64,000 nucleotides of DNA from positions 181,602 to 245,601 of the forward strand of contig NZ_JANUQM010000016.1 of NCBI RefSeq assembly GCF_030386795.1, given 5' to 3'. Shown in pieces: positions 51,995-60,217 of this stretch (the stretch's first letter is position 1; each line of letters starts with the position of its first letter). The notes below the pieces were generated by a model, which saw only the letters and a list, made by a program, of their open reading frames with translations, did not search any database and was not told the DNA's origin. The DNA is from Streptomyces sp. S.PNR 29 (GTDB lineage: Bacteria; Actinomycetota; Actinomycetes; Streptomycetales; Streptomycetaceae). The position numbers were made by a program, and so were the translations under genes.

Positions 51995-52615
51995 GTGACG
52001 AGAGTCCGGTTGAGCGTGGCGGAGCGGCGGGAGGAGTTGCTGCGGGCCGCCGTCGAGCAGATCGAGGCGCGGGGCGTGGCGGCGCTCAGGATCGCCGATG
52101 TCGCCTCCTCCCTGGGCGTGAGCAACGCGCTGGTGCTCTACCACTTCTCGACGAAGGAGAAGCTGGTCGCCGCCGCGTTCACCCACGCGGCCGAGGGCGA
52201 CCTCGCGCATCTGCGCAAGCTGGTGGGCCGCCGTACGTCGGCGCTGCGCCGGCTGCGGACGGCCGTGCGCTGGTACGCCCCGACCGGCCAGGCCAAGGGC
52301 TGGCGGCTGTGGATCGAGGGCTGGGCGGCGGCACTGCGCGAGCCCGCCCTGCGGGAGGTCGCACGGGACCTCGACAGGCAATGGAAGGCCGCCATCTGCG
52401 AGGTCATCGCGGAAGGCGTGGCGGCGGGCGAGTTCCACTGCCCGGACCCCGACGGAACGGCCCTGCGCCTGACCGCCCTGCTCGACGGCCTCGCCGTGCA
52501 GCTGACGTGCTACGAGGGCGCGGTGTCCCGCGCGCGGGCACAGGAGTGGACGGACGAGGCGCTCGCACGGGAACTCGGGCTGGACAGGGCGGCGTTGACG
52601 GCGTCCGTGCGCTGA
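51995..52615 (+). CDS. TetR-family transcriptional regulator (BetI-like)
   Basis: A 206-residue repressor. The helix-turn-helix lies in residues 10-55 (VEQIEARGVAALRIADVASS, LGVSNALVLYHFSTKEKLVA), and the C-terminal ligand domain has the BetI/TetR_C_6 character (RLTALLDGLAVQLTCYEG). GTG at 51995 was chosen since it opens the conserved N-terminal helix. It follows the amino-acid dehydrogenase gene and may control it, but no matching palindrome was recognised upstream of either gene. Confidence 0.88.
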   Translation: MTRVRLSVAERREELLRAAVEQIEARGVAALRIADVASSLGVSNALVLYHFSTKEKLVAAAFTHAAEGDLAHLRKLVGRRTSALRRLRTAVRWYAPTGQAKGWRLWIEGWAAALREPALREVARDLDRQWKAAICEVIAEGVAAGEFHCPDPDGTALRLTALLDGLAVQLTCYEGAVSRARAQEWTDEALARELGLDRAALTASVR

Positions 52616-53118
52616 GGACGGAGCACCTCGGACCGGACGGCTGCGGGAAGGCCGCACCGGCCTGCGGCGACGGCGGATTGCCGGCCCCCCGCGCGCGGGG
52701 CCGTGCGCGCCGGTGGCGAGGTGACGACAGGTGGGCCGTGACACCGGTGGCGGCACTCGCGCCGCCGACCGGGCGGCCCCGAGAGGCGGCCCGGGCACAC
52801 CCGGCCGCAGGAACACCGCACAGGGCATGTGCCGACGGCGGCCCGCGCCTGCGCCCCCAAGTCGCCACCGCCACGAAGGCGGCCGGACCGCGGCGGCCCC
52901 CAAGCGCACCGCCGATCAGCCGACGGGGGCCGACGGCATCCGGCGGCCCGCTCCACCCGCCCGGCGGCCGCACCACCCGCGGCCACCGCCCGGCGGCGGC
53001 ACGCCCCCGAGCACGGCCCGGCCCGCGTCGCTGGTCCGCCGACGCGGCTCGCGCGCCTGCGTCCGAGGGCGGCCGGGCCCTGCCGGACCTCCGCGGACCG
53101 CCAGGCCACGGAACGGCC
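52616..53118. other. Gene-free, very GC-rich intergenic stretch
   Basis: These 503 bases lie between the TetR gene and the convergent GDSL gene. Open frames exist on both strands, but their translations are Arg/Pro/Gly-rich low-complexity sequence with no domain, ribosome binding site or consistent codon pattern. The section 52930-53110 is almost entirely G and C with many short GGCCG/CGGCC repeats. No RNA or operator was recognised. Confidence 0.6.
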
Positions 53119-53946
53119 TCAGGCCACCGAAGCGATCCGCATCCTGATGTCGTCCGGCGACAGCACCCCCTTGGCCGTCACGTGGTCCCCCGACGACTCG
53201 CCGCGCAAGCGGCGCCCGATCCACGGCACCAGGTACTCGCGTGCCCAGTGGACGTCGTCCCGCCGGACCTCAAGGGTGCCGCGCGGCGGCAGCGGCGGCC
53301 AGGGCTGCTCCGGGTCGGCCGGCACCTGAAGGCCGAGGACCTGGCCCGCGCGCAGCGCCACGCGCGTGTGCCCCTCGGGTGACAGGTGCAGCCGGTCGGC
53401 GTCCCAGGCCCTGCGGTCCTGGACGCTCCTGAGCGACCACAGGTCGAGCACCGGACAGCCGTAGCGGTCGGCGATGGCCCGCACATGGCCGTTGTACGTG
53501 GCGATCTTGCCGCGCAGGTGCTTGAGCACGGGCACGCCGCGGGTGTCGAAGCCGGTCGTCACCATGACCGTGCCGGCCACCGCGGCCAGCGCGGCGACCG
53601 CCTGCTCGAAACGCTCGGCCACCTCGTCCGGGTCGGTGCCGGGGCGGAGGATGTCGTTGCCGCCGGCGCAGAACGACACCAGGTCCGGCGCGAGTTCGAC
53701 GGCCCGCGGCACCTGTTCCGCCACGATCTGGTCGAGCAGCCTGCCGCGTACCGCGAGGTTCGTGTAATGGAAGTCGCCCTCGGGCCGCCGGTCCGCGAGC
53801 AGCACCGCGAACCGGTCGGCCCAGCCGACGAACGCCCCGTCGGGGCCGGGGTCGCCGACGCCCTCGGTGAAGCTGTCCCCCACCGCAACGTACGACCCGA
53901 TCACTGATCTGCTGTCACTCTTCGAATCGTCTGCCACGTCGGCCAT
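53119..53946 (-). CDS. SGNH/GDSL-type esterase
   Basis: A 275-residue hydrolase with the SGNH blocks in order. Block I is VAVGDSFTEGVGD with nucleophile Ser25, block II has the conserved glycine in LAVRGRLLDQ, block III is CAGGNDIL, and block V is DRLHLSPEGH with the catalytic Asp and His. No signal peptide was found, so it probably acts in the cytoplasm. The ATG at 53946 follows AAGGTGA. Such enzymes remove acyl groups from lipids, sugars or metabolites; substrate unknown. Confidence 0.9.
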   Translation of the reverse strand: MADVADDSKSDSRSVIGSYVAVGDSFTEGVGDPGPDGAFVGWADRFAVLLADRRPEGDFHYTNLAVRGRLLDQIVAEQVPRAVELAPDLVSFCAGGNDILRPGTDPDEVAERFEQAVAALAAVAGTVMVTTGFDTRGVPVLKHLRGKIATYNGHVRAIADRYGCPVLDLWSLRSVQDRRAWDADRLHLSPEGHTRVALRAGQVLGLQVPADPEQPWPPLPPRGTLEVRRDDVHWAREYLVPWIGRRLRGESSGDHVTAKGVLSPDDIRMRIASVA

Positions 53947-54049
53947 GATTCACCTTGGAATGTGACTTACGCGACCGTAGGAAGGGGTTGACGGGCGGTG
54001 ACATAAGCCACTCCTAAAGAGTTGGCCAACCAGGGAATAGCGTCCCCGG

Positions 54050-54778
54050 TCAGGCGCGTCGAGGCAGGGACCAGACCTTGAAGTCGCTGATCCGGAAGTG
54101 GCTCCACGTGGTGCGGAAGGCGAAGTGCCCGCTCGTGTACGGTTCGGGGTCGCGGTGGTCGAAGACGAGCCGCCCGTTGTTCCACCACCGCACGAGGGAG
54201 CCGTCGGAGACGACGCGGACCCGGTGCGGCTGGTTCGCCACGAGCAGCGGCTCGGTGTAGTCGTACACCAGCGGGCGGACTCCGGCCTCGCCCACGTAAC
54301 GGCGCAGCCGGGTCGTGGTGTTGTAGTTGGCGCCGTATCCGACGTAGTACGTCCTGAGGTGGTCGTACTCCTCCAGTGCCCCGCTTCTGCGCGTGGCGAA
54401 GAGGTCGTCCGGTGAGCGGACGTCGGTCGCGTTCCAGAAGTTGTTCAGGTCCGAGACACGGTCGTTGACGCCGCCCTCCGACACGGGTGTGGCGGTGTAC
54501 TCCAGCTCGTACGGCCCGGCGAGCGGCCGCCTGAACCAGACCGTCGCGCCGCTCGGCACGTCGATCTCCAGGACACCGCGGGAGGCGGTGACGGTGCCGC
54601 CGTTCTGCAGCTCGGTCACCCACTGGCCGAGGCCGTGCCGGAAGTCGTCGCAGGCGATGAGCCGACCGTGTCGGCGGCCCGGGGAGCCCGGCGAGGCGCC
54701 GGCGGTCCCCGCGGGGGCGAGGGCCGCCAGGGCGGCACCGGCGGCGAGGGTTCCGAATGCTCTGCGCGTGGTCGTCAC
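54050..54778 (-). CDS. Exported DUF6250 protein (Tat-type signal)
   Basis: A 242-residue secreted protein. The start VTTTRRAFGTLAAGAALAAL is a twin-arginine-type signal ending near AGA (about residue 28). The remainder is a concanavalin-like DUF6250 domain: LIACDDFRHGLGQWVTELQNGG, VWFRRPLAGPYELEY, WNATDVRSPDDLF, THRVRV-type PHRVRVVSDGSLVRWW and FRISDFKVWSLP. Family members occur in polysaccharide-degradation loci (pectin or rhamnogalacturonan) but have no settled activity. GTG 54778 follows AAGGAG nine bases upstream. A LacI-type palindrome lies 34 bases before the start codon. Confidence 0.78.
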   Translation of the reverse strand: MTTTRRAFGTLAAGAALAALAPAGTAGASPGSPGRRHGRLIACDDFRHGLGQWVTELQNGGTVTASRGVLEIDVPSGATVWFRRPLAGPYELEYTATPVSEGGVNDRVSDLNNFWNATDVRSPDDLFATRRSGALEEYDHLRTYYVGYGANYNTTTRLRRYVGEAGVRPLVYDYTEPLLVANQPHRVRVVSDGSLVRWWNNGRLVFDHRDPEPYTSGHFAFRTTWSHFRISDFKVWSLPRRA

Positions 54779-54807
54779 GTCGTACGGCTCCTTCGGGACA
54801 GAAAGGG

Positions 54808-54823
54808 CAGAAAGCGCTTGCAC
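54808..54823. promoter_or_regulatory. Candidate LacI-family operator upstream of the DUF6250 gene
   Basis: The sequence AAAGCGCTTG contains the perfect core AAGCGCTT (54812-54819), which matches the core of LacI-family sugar-regulator sites. It lies between the DUF6250 start and the upstream promoter region, where a sugar-responsive repressor could act. No LacI gene is present in the window. Assignment is by motif only. Confidence 0.4.
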
Positions 54824-54885
54824 TGCTGACAGGGCATCACTCTGGCCCGCATCGCCCCTCACTGTCGACACCCCACCCCGGACAG

Positions 54886-54925
54886 GCCGAAGGCCGGACC
54901 CGGGGATCGGGGTCCGGCCTTCGGC
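54886..54925. terminator. Stem-loop terminator after the M23 peptidase gene
   Basis: A 16-base-pair perfect stem (GCCGAAGGCCGGACCC with GGGTCCGGCCTTCGGC) encloses an eight-base loop. It lies 36 bases beyond the stop codon of the minus-strand peptidase gene and before the DUF6250 promoter. No T tract follows. Confidence 0.8.
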
Positions 54926-54961
54926 AGCGTGTCAGGCAGGTGGTGGTGGACGAGGTGGCCG

Positions 54962-55900
54962 TCAGCCGACGGAGACGCCGTGCGAGCGGAGGTAGGCGAC
55001 CGGGTCCACGTCCGAGCCGTAGTCCGGCGTGGTACGGATCTCGAAGTGCAGGTGCGGTCCGGTCACGTTGCCGGTGGCGCCGGAGAGGCCGATCTCCTGA
55101 CCCTCGGTCACGGACTGGCCGGTCGAGACGGAGATCGAGGACAGGTGGGCGTACTGGGCGTAGTAGCCGTCGTTCAGCTTGATGACGACCTGGTTGCCGT
55201 ACGCGCCACCCCACCCGGCGGAGACGACCGTACCGGCGGCCACGGCCTTGAGGGACGTACCGGTCGGGACGACGAAGTCGACGCCCGTGTGGTAGCCGCT
55301 GGACCACATGCTGCCCGCCATGTGGTACGGGGTACCGACGGTGGCCCCCTCCACGGGAAGGGTGTAGCCGCTGGAGGTGCTCGTGGTCCCGGCGGACTGC
55401 GTGGTCGTCTTCGGGGCGGTCGCCTTGGCAGGCGACTTGGACGCCTTGGAGGACGACTCCGACGTCTTGGCGGACGGCTTGGACGGCGCGGACGACTTCG
55501 GAGCGGACGAAGTCTCCGGGGAGTTCGCCGTCGCCTGCATGACGACGGTGAGCCGCAGGCCGGGGTGGATCAGCGACGGGTCGTCGCCAACGGCCTCGCG
55601 GTTGTCCGCGTAGAGCTTCTTCCAGCCACCGCTGACGTGCTGCTCCTCGGCGATCTTCGCCAGATAGTCACCGGCCTTCACGGTGTAGAGCCGTGCGTCC
55701 ACCTTCTGCTCCGCGGCCTGCTTCTCGGTCGCGGGAAGGGACTGAACGGCCTTTTCCGAAGCGGACTGCGCGGGAGCGGCGTGGGCGCCGGTGGCCCCCA
55801 TGAGCGGGAGGGCCAGCGCGGCGCCGCCGGTTCCGGCGACGGCGATGGAGCGGGTGAAACGCTGGGTCTTGGGGCGGCGATGCTTACCCTTCGCGGGCAT
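54962..55900 (-). CDS. LysM-M23 cell-wall peptidase
   Basis: A 312-residue exported peptidoglycan hydrolase. A signal peptide (residues 1-42, ends GATGAHAAPA) is followed by a helical region and a LysM domain (about 71-118, LYTVKAGDYLAKIAEEQ). A Ser/Lys/Ala-rich linker leads to an M23 endopeptidase domain (about 180-312). The zinc motifs are HTGVDFVVPTG and the final HLHFEI, typical of active lysostaphin-type enzymes cutting peptide cross-links. It is preceded by a c-di-AMP riboswitch, the arrangement known for Streptomyces resuscitation and wall-remodelling genes. ATG 55900 follows GGAGAGG, which is part of the riboswitch 3' side. Confidence 0.93.
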   Translation of the reverse strand: MPAKGKHRRPKTQRFTRSIAVAGTGGAALALPLMGATGAHAAPAQSASEKAVQSLPATEKQAAEQKVDARLYTVKAGDYLAKIAEEQHVSGGWKKLYADNREAVGDDPSLIHPGLRLTVVMQATANSPETSSAPKSSAPSKPSAKTSESSSKASKSPAKATAPKTTTQSAGTTSTSSGYTLPVEGATVGTPYHMAGSMWSSGYHTGVDFVVPTGTSLKAVAAGTVVSAGWGGAYGNQVVIKLNDGYYAQYAHLSSISVSTGQSVTEGQEIGLSGATGNVTGPHLHFEIRTTPDYGSDVDPVAYLRSHGVSVG

Positions 55901-55907
55901 GGCGAAT

Positions 55908-56062
55908 TCCTCTCCGGCGCCTGCGAGGTGAGCTGTCGGGTGCGGACTGGAGATGCCCGGCCGCGCGAGGGCGCGGCTTTACCCCAAGCCTGTTGCCGGA
56001 GGACGGAACAGGCGGTCGTACCTGTGGGTCCCCCGCTCCTGCCGTGCACGGGTGGTCGGTGT
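55908..56062 (-). promoter_or_regulatory. c-di-AMP riboswitch (ydaO/yuaA class)
   Basis: Read on the minus strand, the leader of the peptidase gene contains the conserved blocks of this riboswitch in order. These are AGGAGCGGGGGACCCACAGG (56040-56021), CTTGGGGTAAAGCC (about 55989-55976), and CACCCGACAGCTCACCTCGC then AGGCGCCGGAGAGG (55943-55910). These match the ydaO consensus (GGAGCGGGGGACCC, TTGGGGTGAA, TCAGCTAACCTCG, GAGAGG). Binding of c-di-AMP normally switches such genes off. The 5' boundary is approximate. The stretch 56063-56372 beyond it holds no gene and should contain the promoter. Confidence 0.93.
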
Positions 56063-56372
56063 GGGGCTCCGGTCGGCGGCAGGATTCGGCGTCCGCCCGG
56101 ATCGGTGTGGAACGTAAGCGACCAAGACGCAAAGGGACAAGCGAGAGGTTCCCTGTGCATGCGTTCCACTCGGTCCCTTACCGGGAATTCACGGTCACCC
56201 TCCGTCGATTCCAAGGCGCCGCACCACACGAACCCCCTTGAGAAGTGTGTGCATTACGTGAACATGACGTGCAACGCACCGTCACGAATATGACGCTCCT
56301 CACGCGACTCCACTCCAGGGCCTGCCATATCAGAGCGAGTTGCGATGAAGAGCGTCAATTCGGATATTAGGC

Positions 56373-58442
56373 TCAGATGCGCCGCAGCCGGATAACTGCC
56401 GCATCAAGGTCGCCGCGCAGCCCCGTCCGCAGCCCGTGGTGCAACAGCACGGCACCTCGGTACACTTCGCCCGTTTCGCGGCATTCGTACGATGCTGTCG
56501 GGTCGAGCCCGCGCAGTCTGAGCGCCGGGACGGGCTCGCCGTAGCTCTGCGCCTGGAGCCAGGCCAGGACGACGGCCTCGTCACCGAGCACGTACTGCAC
56601 GGCGCTCAGGCCGCCCCGCGGCGGCCTCAGCCGATAGAGGTCCCCGCGCTGCACCAGGGGCCGGATCTCCTTGTAGAGACTCACCCAGTCCCGGGCCTCG
56701 GCGAGCTCCTCCGCCGTCCACTTGGTGAGGTCGCCGCCGACCCCGAGCACCCCGGCCATGGCGCTCACGAACCGGAAGCGCAGCGAGCTGATCCGGCCGT
56801 TGAGCATGACGTTCGGGCTGTCGGTGACCCAGGCGGCCATCACCCGGGCCGGGTGGATCTGACTGAAGCCCTCCTGGATGGCGAGCCGGTCCAGCGGGTC
56901 GGTGTTGTCCGAGGTCCACACCTGGTCGGTACGGCTCAGCACACCGAGGTCGATGCGGCCGCCACCCCCCGAGCAGGACTCGAAGGCGACACCCGGGTGA
57001 GCCGCCCGCAGCCGGTCGAACAGGGCGTACAGCGCGTGCACATGGTCGACCCACAGCCGCTGCGGGTATGGGTCGCCCGGCCAGCCGGCGTCGGTGAAGC
57101 AGCGGTTGAAGTCCCACTTGACGTAGTCGATCGGGGCGCTGGAGAGAAGCCCGTCGAGCTGTTCCCAGAGATACTCCTGGACGTCCTCGCGGGCGAGGTT
57201 GAGTACGAGCTGATTGCGGAATTCCGTCCGCTTTCGTCCCGGTTGGTACTGCACCCAGTCGGGGTGGGCGCGGTACAGCTCGCTGTCCGGGTTGACCATC
57301 TCCGGCTCGACCCAGATGCCGAACTGCATACCGAGGCCGTGCACGTGGTCGGCGAGCGGCTTGAGTCCGCCGGGGAAGCGGTCGGGGTTGGGCGTCCAGT
57401 CGCCGAGCCCGGCCCGGTCGCTGGTGCGCGCACCGAACCAGCCGTCGTCGACCACGAACAGCTCGACGCCCATCTCCGCGGCCCGCTGCGCGAGCGCCCG
57501 CTGCTGTTCCTCGGAGATGTCGAACTCCGTGGCCTCCCAGGAGTTGAACAGCACGGGCCGGTCCCGGCCGGCGTCCGGGATGACGTACGCCCGCTGGTAC
57601 GCGTGCCAGGCGCGGCTGGCACCGCCGAAGCCGCCGTCGCTCCACAGGCCCGCGAAGACGGGTGTCGTGAAGGACTCCCCCGCCGCCAGCCGCAGCAGGC
57701 CCGAGTCGTCGTGGCCGGCGCCGCCGGTGATCTGCACGCGCGCGTCCGGGAGCTGGGCCACCGCGATCCGCCAGGAGCCCGACCAGCCGAGCGCGCAGCC
57801 GTAGACCTCGCCGCTCTCCTCGGTCGCGTCGGAGTCGAGCGCGACCCAGGGCAGGTGCTGGTGCCCGGTGTGGCCGCGGCGGCTGCCGATGACCTTCTCG
57901 CCATAGGTGAGGTCCGAGCGCACCAGCCGGGACTCCGCGGCCCAGCGGCCGTGCAGCTGGGACAGCCGCCAGCCGTCGCGGTGGGGCAGCGTCCAGGTGG
58001 CGGAGTCGGCACGCAGCACCTCGATCACCGGCCCCTGGTTCTCCAGGGTCACCCAGCGCTCCACGACGTCGCCCCGGATCCGGTAGTGGAGCGTGACGGT
58101 CAGCCCGGCGTCACGGAAGCGGATCCGCAGCTCGTCGCCGTCCGCCTCGTACCGTTCGAAGGTCCACTCGGTGCCGCGCCGCTCGTCGGTGCGTACGGAC
58201 AGGGCCGGCCGGGTGAAGCGGGGGCCGCCCTCGACCGGGTACTCCTCGCGTCCGTCGAGCGGGGACTCGAAGGGCCAGTACTCCGGCAGCGGGCGCACCG
58301 CGAGGGCCTCGGCGTCGGCGAGCGCTATCCGGGCACCCCAGTGCAGGTGTACGAGCTCCTGGTGTTCGGTCACATGGAGGGCGTAACTGCTGGTCGGCCC
58401 GGACAGTATCCACGTACGACCGTCTTCGGAGATCTCCAGCAT
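56373..58442 (-). CDS. Alpha-galactosidase, GH36
   Basis: A 689-residue family-36 glycosidase releasing terminal alpha-1,6-galactose from raffinose-type sugars and galactomannans. The N-terminal beta-supersandwich covers residues 1-290. The catalytic barrel begins near residue 300 (RPVLFNSWEATEFDISEEQQ). Nucleophile Asp444 is in YVKWDFNR, and acid/base Asp512 in VWTSDNTDPLDRL; the spacing of 68 agrees with known GH36 enzymes. A short C-terminal beta domain follows. There is no signal peptide, so it acts inside the cell on imported oligosaccharides. ATG at 58442. No sugar transporter adjoins it. Confidence 0.93.
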   Translation of the reverse strand: MLEISEDGRTWILSGPTSSYALHVTEHQELVHLHWGARIALADAEALAVRPLPEYWPFESPLDGREEYPVEGGPRFTRPALSVRTDERRGTEWTFERYEADGDELRIRFRDAGLTVTLHYRIRGDVVERWVTLENQGPVIEVLRADSATWTLPHRDGWRLSQLHGRWAAESRLVRSDLTYGEKVIGSRRGHTGHQHLPWVALDSDATEESGEVYGCALGWSGSWRIAVAQLPDARVQITGGAGHDDSGLLRLAAGESFTTPVFAGLWSDGGFGGASRAWHAYQRAYVIPDAGRDRPVLFNSWEATEFDISEEQQRALAQRAAEMGVELFVVDDGWFGARTSDRAGLGDWTPNPDRFPGGLKPLADHVHGLGMQFGIWVEPEMVNPDSELYRAHPDWVQYQPGRKRTEFRNQLVLNLAREDVQEYLWEQLDGLLSSAPIDYVKWDFNRCFTDAGWPGDPYPQRLWVDHVHALYALFDRLRAAHPGVAFESCSGGGGRIDLGVLSRTDQVWTSDNTDPLDRLAIQEGFSQIHPARVMAAWVTDSPNVMLNGRISSLRFRFVSAMAGVLGVGGDLTKWTAEELAEARDWVSLYKEIRPLVQRGDLYRLRPPRGGLSAVQYVLGDEAVVLAWLQAQSYGEPVPALRLRGLDPTASYECRETGEVYRGAVLLHHGLRTGLRGDLDAAVIRLRRI

Positions 58443-58609
58443 CAGTCCCTCACAGATTCAAACAGGTGCACTCAAGCAGCAACATCATCGAGGTCCGTGG
58501 GCCCTTCGGCAACGCCTGTGGACAACTGATTGGCCCTGGAAGCCATGTCGTATGGTCGAGAACGCCCGCCGATGAGCCGCGTCGGCGGCGCCGAATGGGA
58601 GGAGCCCTC

Positions 58610-59407
58610 GTGACGCAGCAGGTCCCGTCGACCGAACCCGAGCTGGCCGGTGTGCGCAACTTCCGTGACGTGGGCGGACTGCCGACCGTGGACGGTCGGC
58701 GGGTGCGGCACGGGCTCGTGTTCCGCAGCGGCCACCTCGCGCACGCGACCGAGGAGGACGCCGCGTTCCTCGCCTCCCTGGACCTGCACACGATCTTCGA
58801 CTTCCGCAACGCGGCCGACCAGAAGCTGGAAGGGCCGGACGTCGAGCTGCCGGGCGTGCGCAATGTGAACCTGCCGCTGAGCGACCCCGCCGACGGCGCC
58901 GAGTTCTGGAAGATGGTCCGCGACGGCGATCTGGATCAGCTGCGGGCGATCCTGGCCGACGGCAAGGGCGCGAACCGGATGATCGCCTCGTACCGCATGA
59001 TCATCAAGGAACGCACCGCCGAGCACTCCCAGGTGCTGCACGCGCTCGCCGACGACAGCGTCCCGGTGCTGATGCACTGCGCGGCCGGCAAGGACCGCGC
59101 GGGCCTGTCGATCGCGGTGACACTGCTCGCCCTGGGCGTCGAGCGCGACGCGATCCTCGACGACTACCTGAAGTCGAACGCCAAGCACCGCCGCTACAGG
59201 GTGCGCCGCAGCAGCACGTCCCCCTCGGCCTACTCCCCCGAGGTCATGGAGCTGCTCAGCCCGCTGTTCGACGCGCGTGCCGAGTACCTGACGGCGGCGT
59301 TCGAGACCATCGAGGAGACCTGGGGCGGCGTGGACACCTACCTGGAGAAGGGCCTCGGGGTCACCCAGGAGGTGCGGGAGCGGCTGCGGGAGCGGCTGCT
59401 CGACTGA
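58610..59407 (+). CDS. Tyrosine/serine phosphatase (PtpA-like, IphP/Y_phosphatase3)
   Basis: A 265-residue protein phosphatase of the Y_phosphatase3 group. The P-loop is HCAAGKDRAG with nucleophile Cys157 and the conserved arginine. The N-terminal segment GVRNFRDVGGLPTVDGRRVR, then LVFRSGHL, is diagnostic, as is FDFRNAADQ. The aspartate-lysine residues in the loop (KD) match dual-specificity or phosphoinositide-type enzymes related to mycobacterial MptpB. GTG at 58610 has GGGAGGAG upstream; an in-frame ATG at 58466 would extend it into the promoter. It is divergent from the alpha-galactosidase gene. Confidence 0.9.
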   Translation: MTQQVPSTEPELAGVRNFRDVGGLPTVDGRRVRHGLVFRSGHLAHATEEDAAFLASLDLHTIFDFRNAADQKLEGPDVELPGVRNVNLPLSDPADGAEFWKMVRDGDLDQLRAILADGKGANRMIASYRMIIKERTAEHSQVLHALADDSVPVLMHCAAGKDRAGLSIAVTLLALGVERDAILDDYLKSNAKHRRYRVRRSSTSPSAYSPEVMELLSPLFDARAEYLTAAFETIEETWGGVDTYLEKGLGVTQEVRERLRERLLD

Positions 59408-59413
59408 CGCCCG

Positions 59414-59533
59414 TCACTTGGCCCCCACCTCGAACAGGAGGTAGACGAAGGCCGAGAAGACGTGCCCGGCCGCGATGTAGATGATCAGCCGCACCCACAG
59501 GGCGCGGGGGAACTTCTCCTCCATGTCTTTCAC
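59414..59533 (-). CDS. 39-residue membrane protein (DUF6126-like)
   Basis: A tiny protein starting with GTG at 59533 (or ATG at 59524). A charged N-terminus (KDMEEKFPRALW) is followed by one hydrophobic helix of about 20 residues (LIIYIAAGHVFSAFVYLLFE). It starts inside the stop codon of the XRE-cupin gene (GTGA overlap), so it is translated together with that regulator. The sequence resembles small Streptomyces proteins grouped as DUF6126, which usually sit in this same place. The function is unknown; a membrane-anchored partner or sensor for the regulator is possible. Confidence 0.75.
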   Translation of the reverse strand: MKDMEEKFPRALWVRLIIYIAAGHVFSAFVYLLFEVGAK

Positions 59534-60153
59534 GGCGTCTCTCCAGGGGTGGGCCCCAGGCACAGCGTGGCCGTGGGGCTCTGCAGCAGGGTGTGGACGA
59601 ACAGGAGCTCGACCCCGTCCGGGTCCTGGGCGGCGATGCGGTGCGGGGTCAGCGAGTCGAAGTGCGCGCTGTCGCCCGGGGCGAGCCGGTGCGCGGCGTC
59701 CCCGAGGCGCAGCCTGAGCCGCCCCTTGAGGACGTACAGCCACTCCTCGCCGGGGTGCACGCGCACGATGTCGCCCTGGGAGGCGTACGGCACATGGACA
59801 CGCAGGGCCTGCATGCCACGGCCGGGCGCGCCGGCCTGCCAGTACGTCCAGCCGCCCGCCGCGGTCGGCTCCATGTCGGCGGCGCGGACGACGGCGTCCC
59901 GTTCGGCGACCGTCTCGCCGAGCAGCTCCGAGACGGTCGTACCGTAGATGCGGGCGAGGGCCAGCAGCATCGGCAGTGAGGGCTGGCGCTGCCCGGTCTC
60001 CAGGCGGGAGAGGTGGGCGGGCGACAGCCCGGCGGCGCGGGCCGCGGCCTCCAGCGTGAGGGCGGCACGGCGCCGCAGGGCACGCAGCTGCGGCGCCACG
60101 ACGGGCGCGGCCTCGGCCGGCCCGTCCGGCGGCTCGGACTCGGGAGAGCTCAT
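59530..60153 (-). CDS. XRE-cupin transcriptional regulator
   Basis: A 207-residue regulator with an N-terminal XRE helix-turn-helix (residues 22-80, LRALRRRAALTLEAAARAAG, LSPAHLSRLETGQRQPS) and a C-terminal cupin (about 110-195, HPGEEWLYVLKGRLRLRLGD). It resembles the regulator at 33888 in design but is only distantly similar. Its stop codon overlaps the start of the 39-residue membrane protein. The upstream space of 65 bases to the aminotransferase gene end contains an AT-rich box (AATTTCTTGCCTCAGAGGCAA at 60186-60206) with the inverted repeat TTGCCTC/GAGGCAA, a likely autoregulatory site. Confidence 0.88.
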   Translation of the reverse strand: MSSPESEPPDGPAEAAPVVAPQLRALRRRAALTLEAAARAAGLSPAHLSRLETGQRQPSLPMLLALARIYGTTVSELLGETVAERDAVVRAADMEPTAAGGWTYWQAGAPGRGMQALRVHVPYASQGDIVRVHPGEEWLYVLKGRLRLRLGDAAHRLAPGDSAHFDSLTPHRIAAQDPDGVELLFVHTLLQSPTATLCLGPTPGETP

Positions 60154-60193
60154 GCCTCCATTCAGCCGGAGCCTTGCCTGGGCGGCAAATTTC

Positions 60194-60207
60194 TTGCCTC
60201 AGAGGCA
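60194..60207. promoter_or_regulatory. Candidate operator TTGCCTCAGAGGCAA upstream of XRE-cupin gene
   Basis: An inverted repeat TTGCCTC-A-GAGGCAA, with additional copies of GGCAA/TTGCC close by (GGCGGCAAATTTC at 60181), lies 41 bases before the XRE-cupin start at 60153. It also lies just past the stop codon of the aminotransferase gene. Autoregulation is inferred. Confidence 0.5.
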
Positions 60208-60217
60208 AACCGGGCCG

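Noticed and set aside
52729..53110. Small protein genes in the GC-rich gap
   Set aside because: Frames on both strands give only Arg/Pro/Gly-rich sequence without start signals or domains.
56436..58529. A 697-codon open frame opposite the alpha-galactosidase
   Set aside because: Antisense shadow created by third-position GC bias; the GH36 gene on the other strand has full catalytic motifs.
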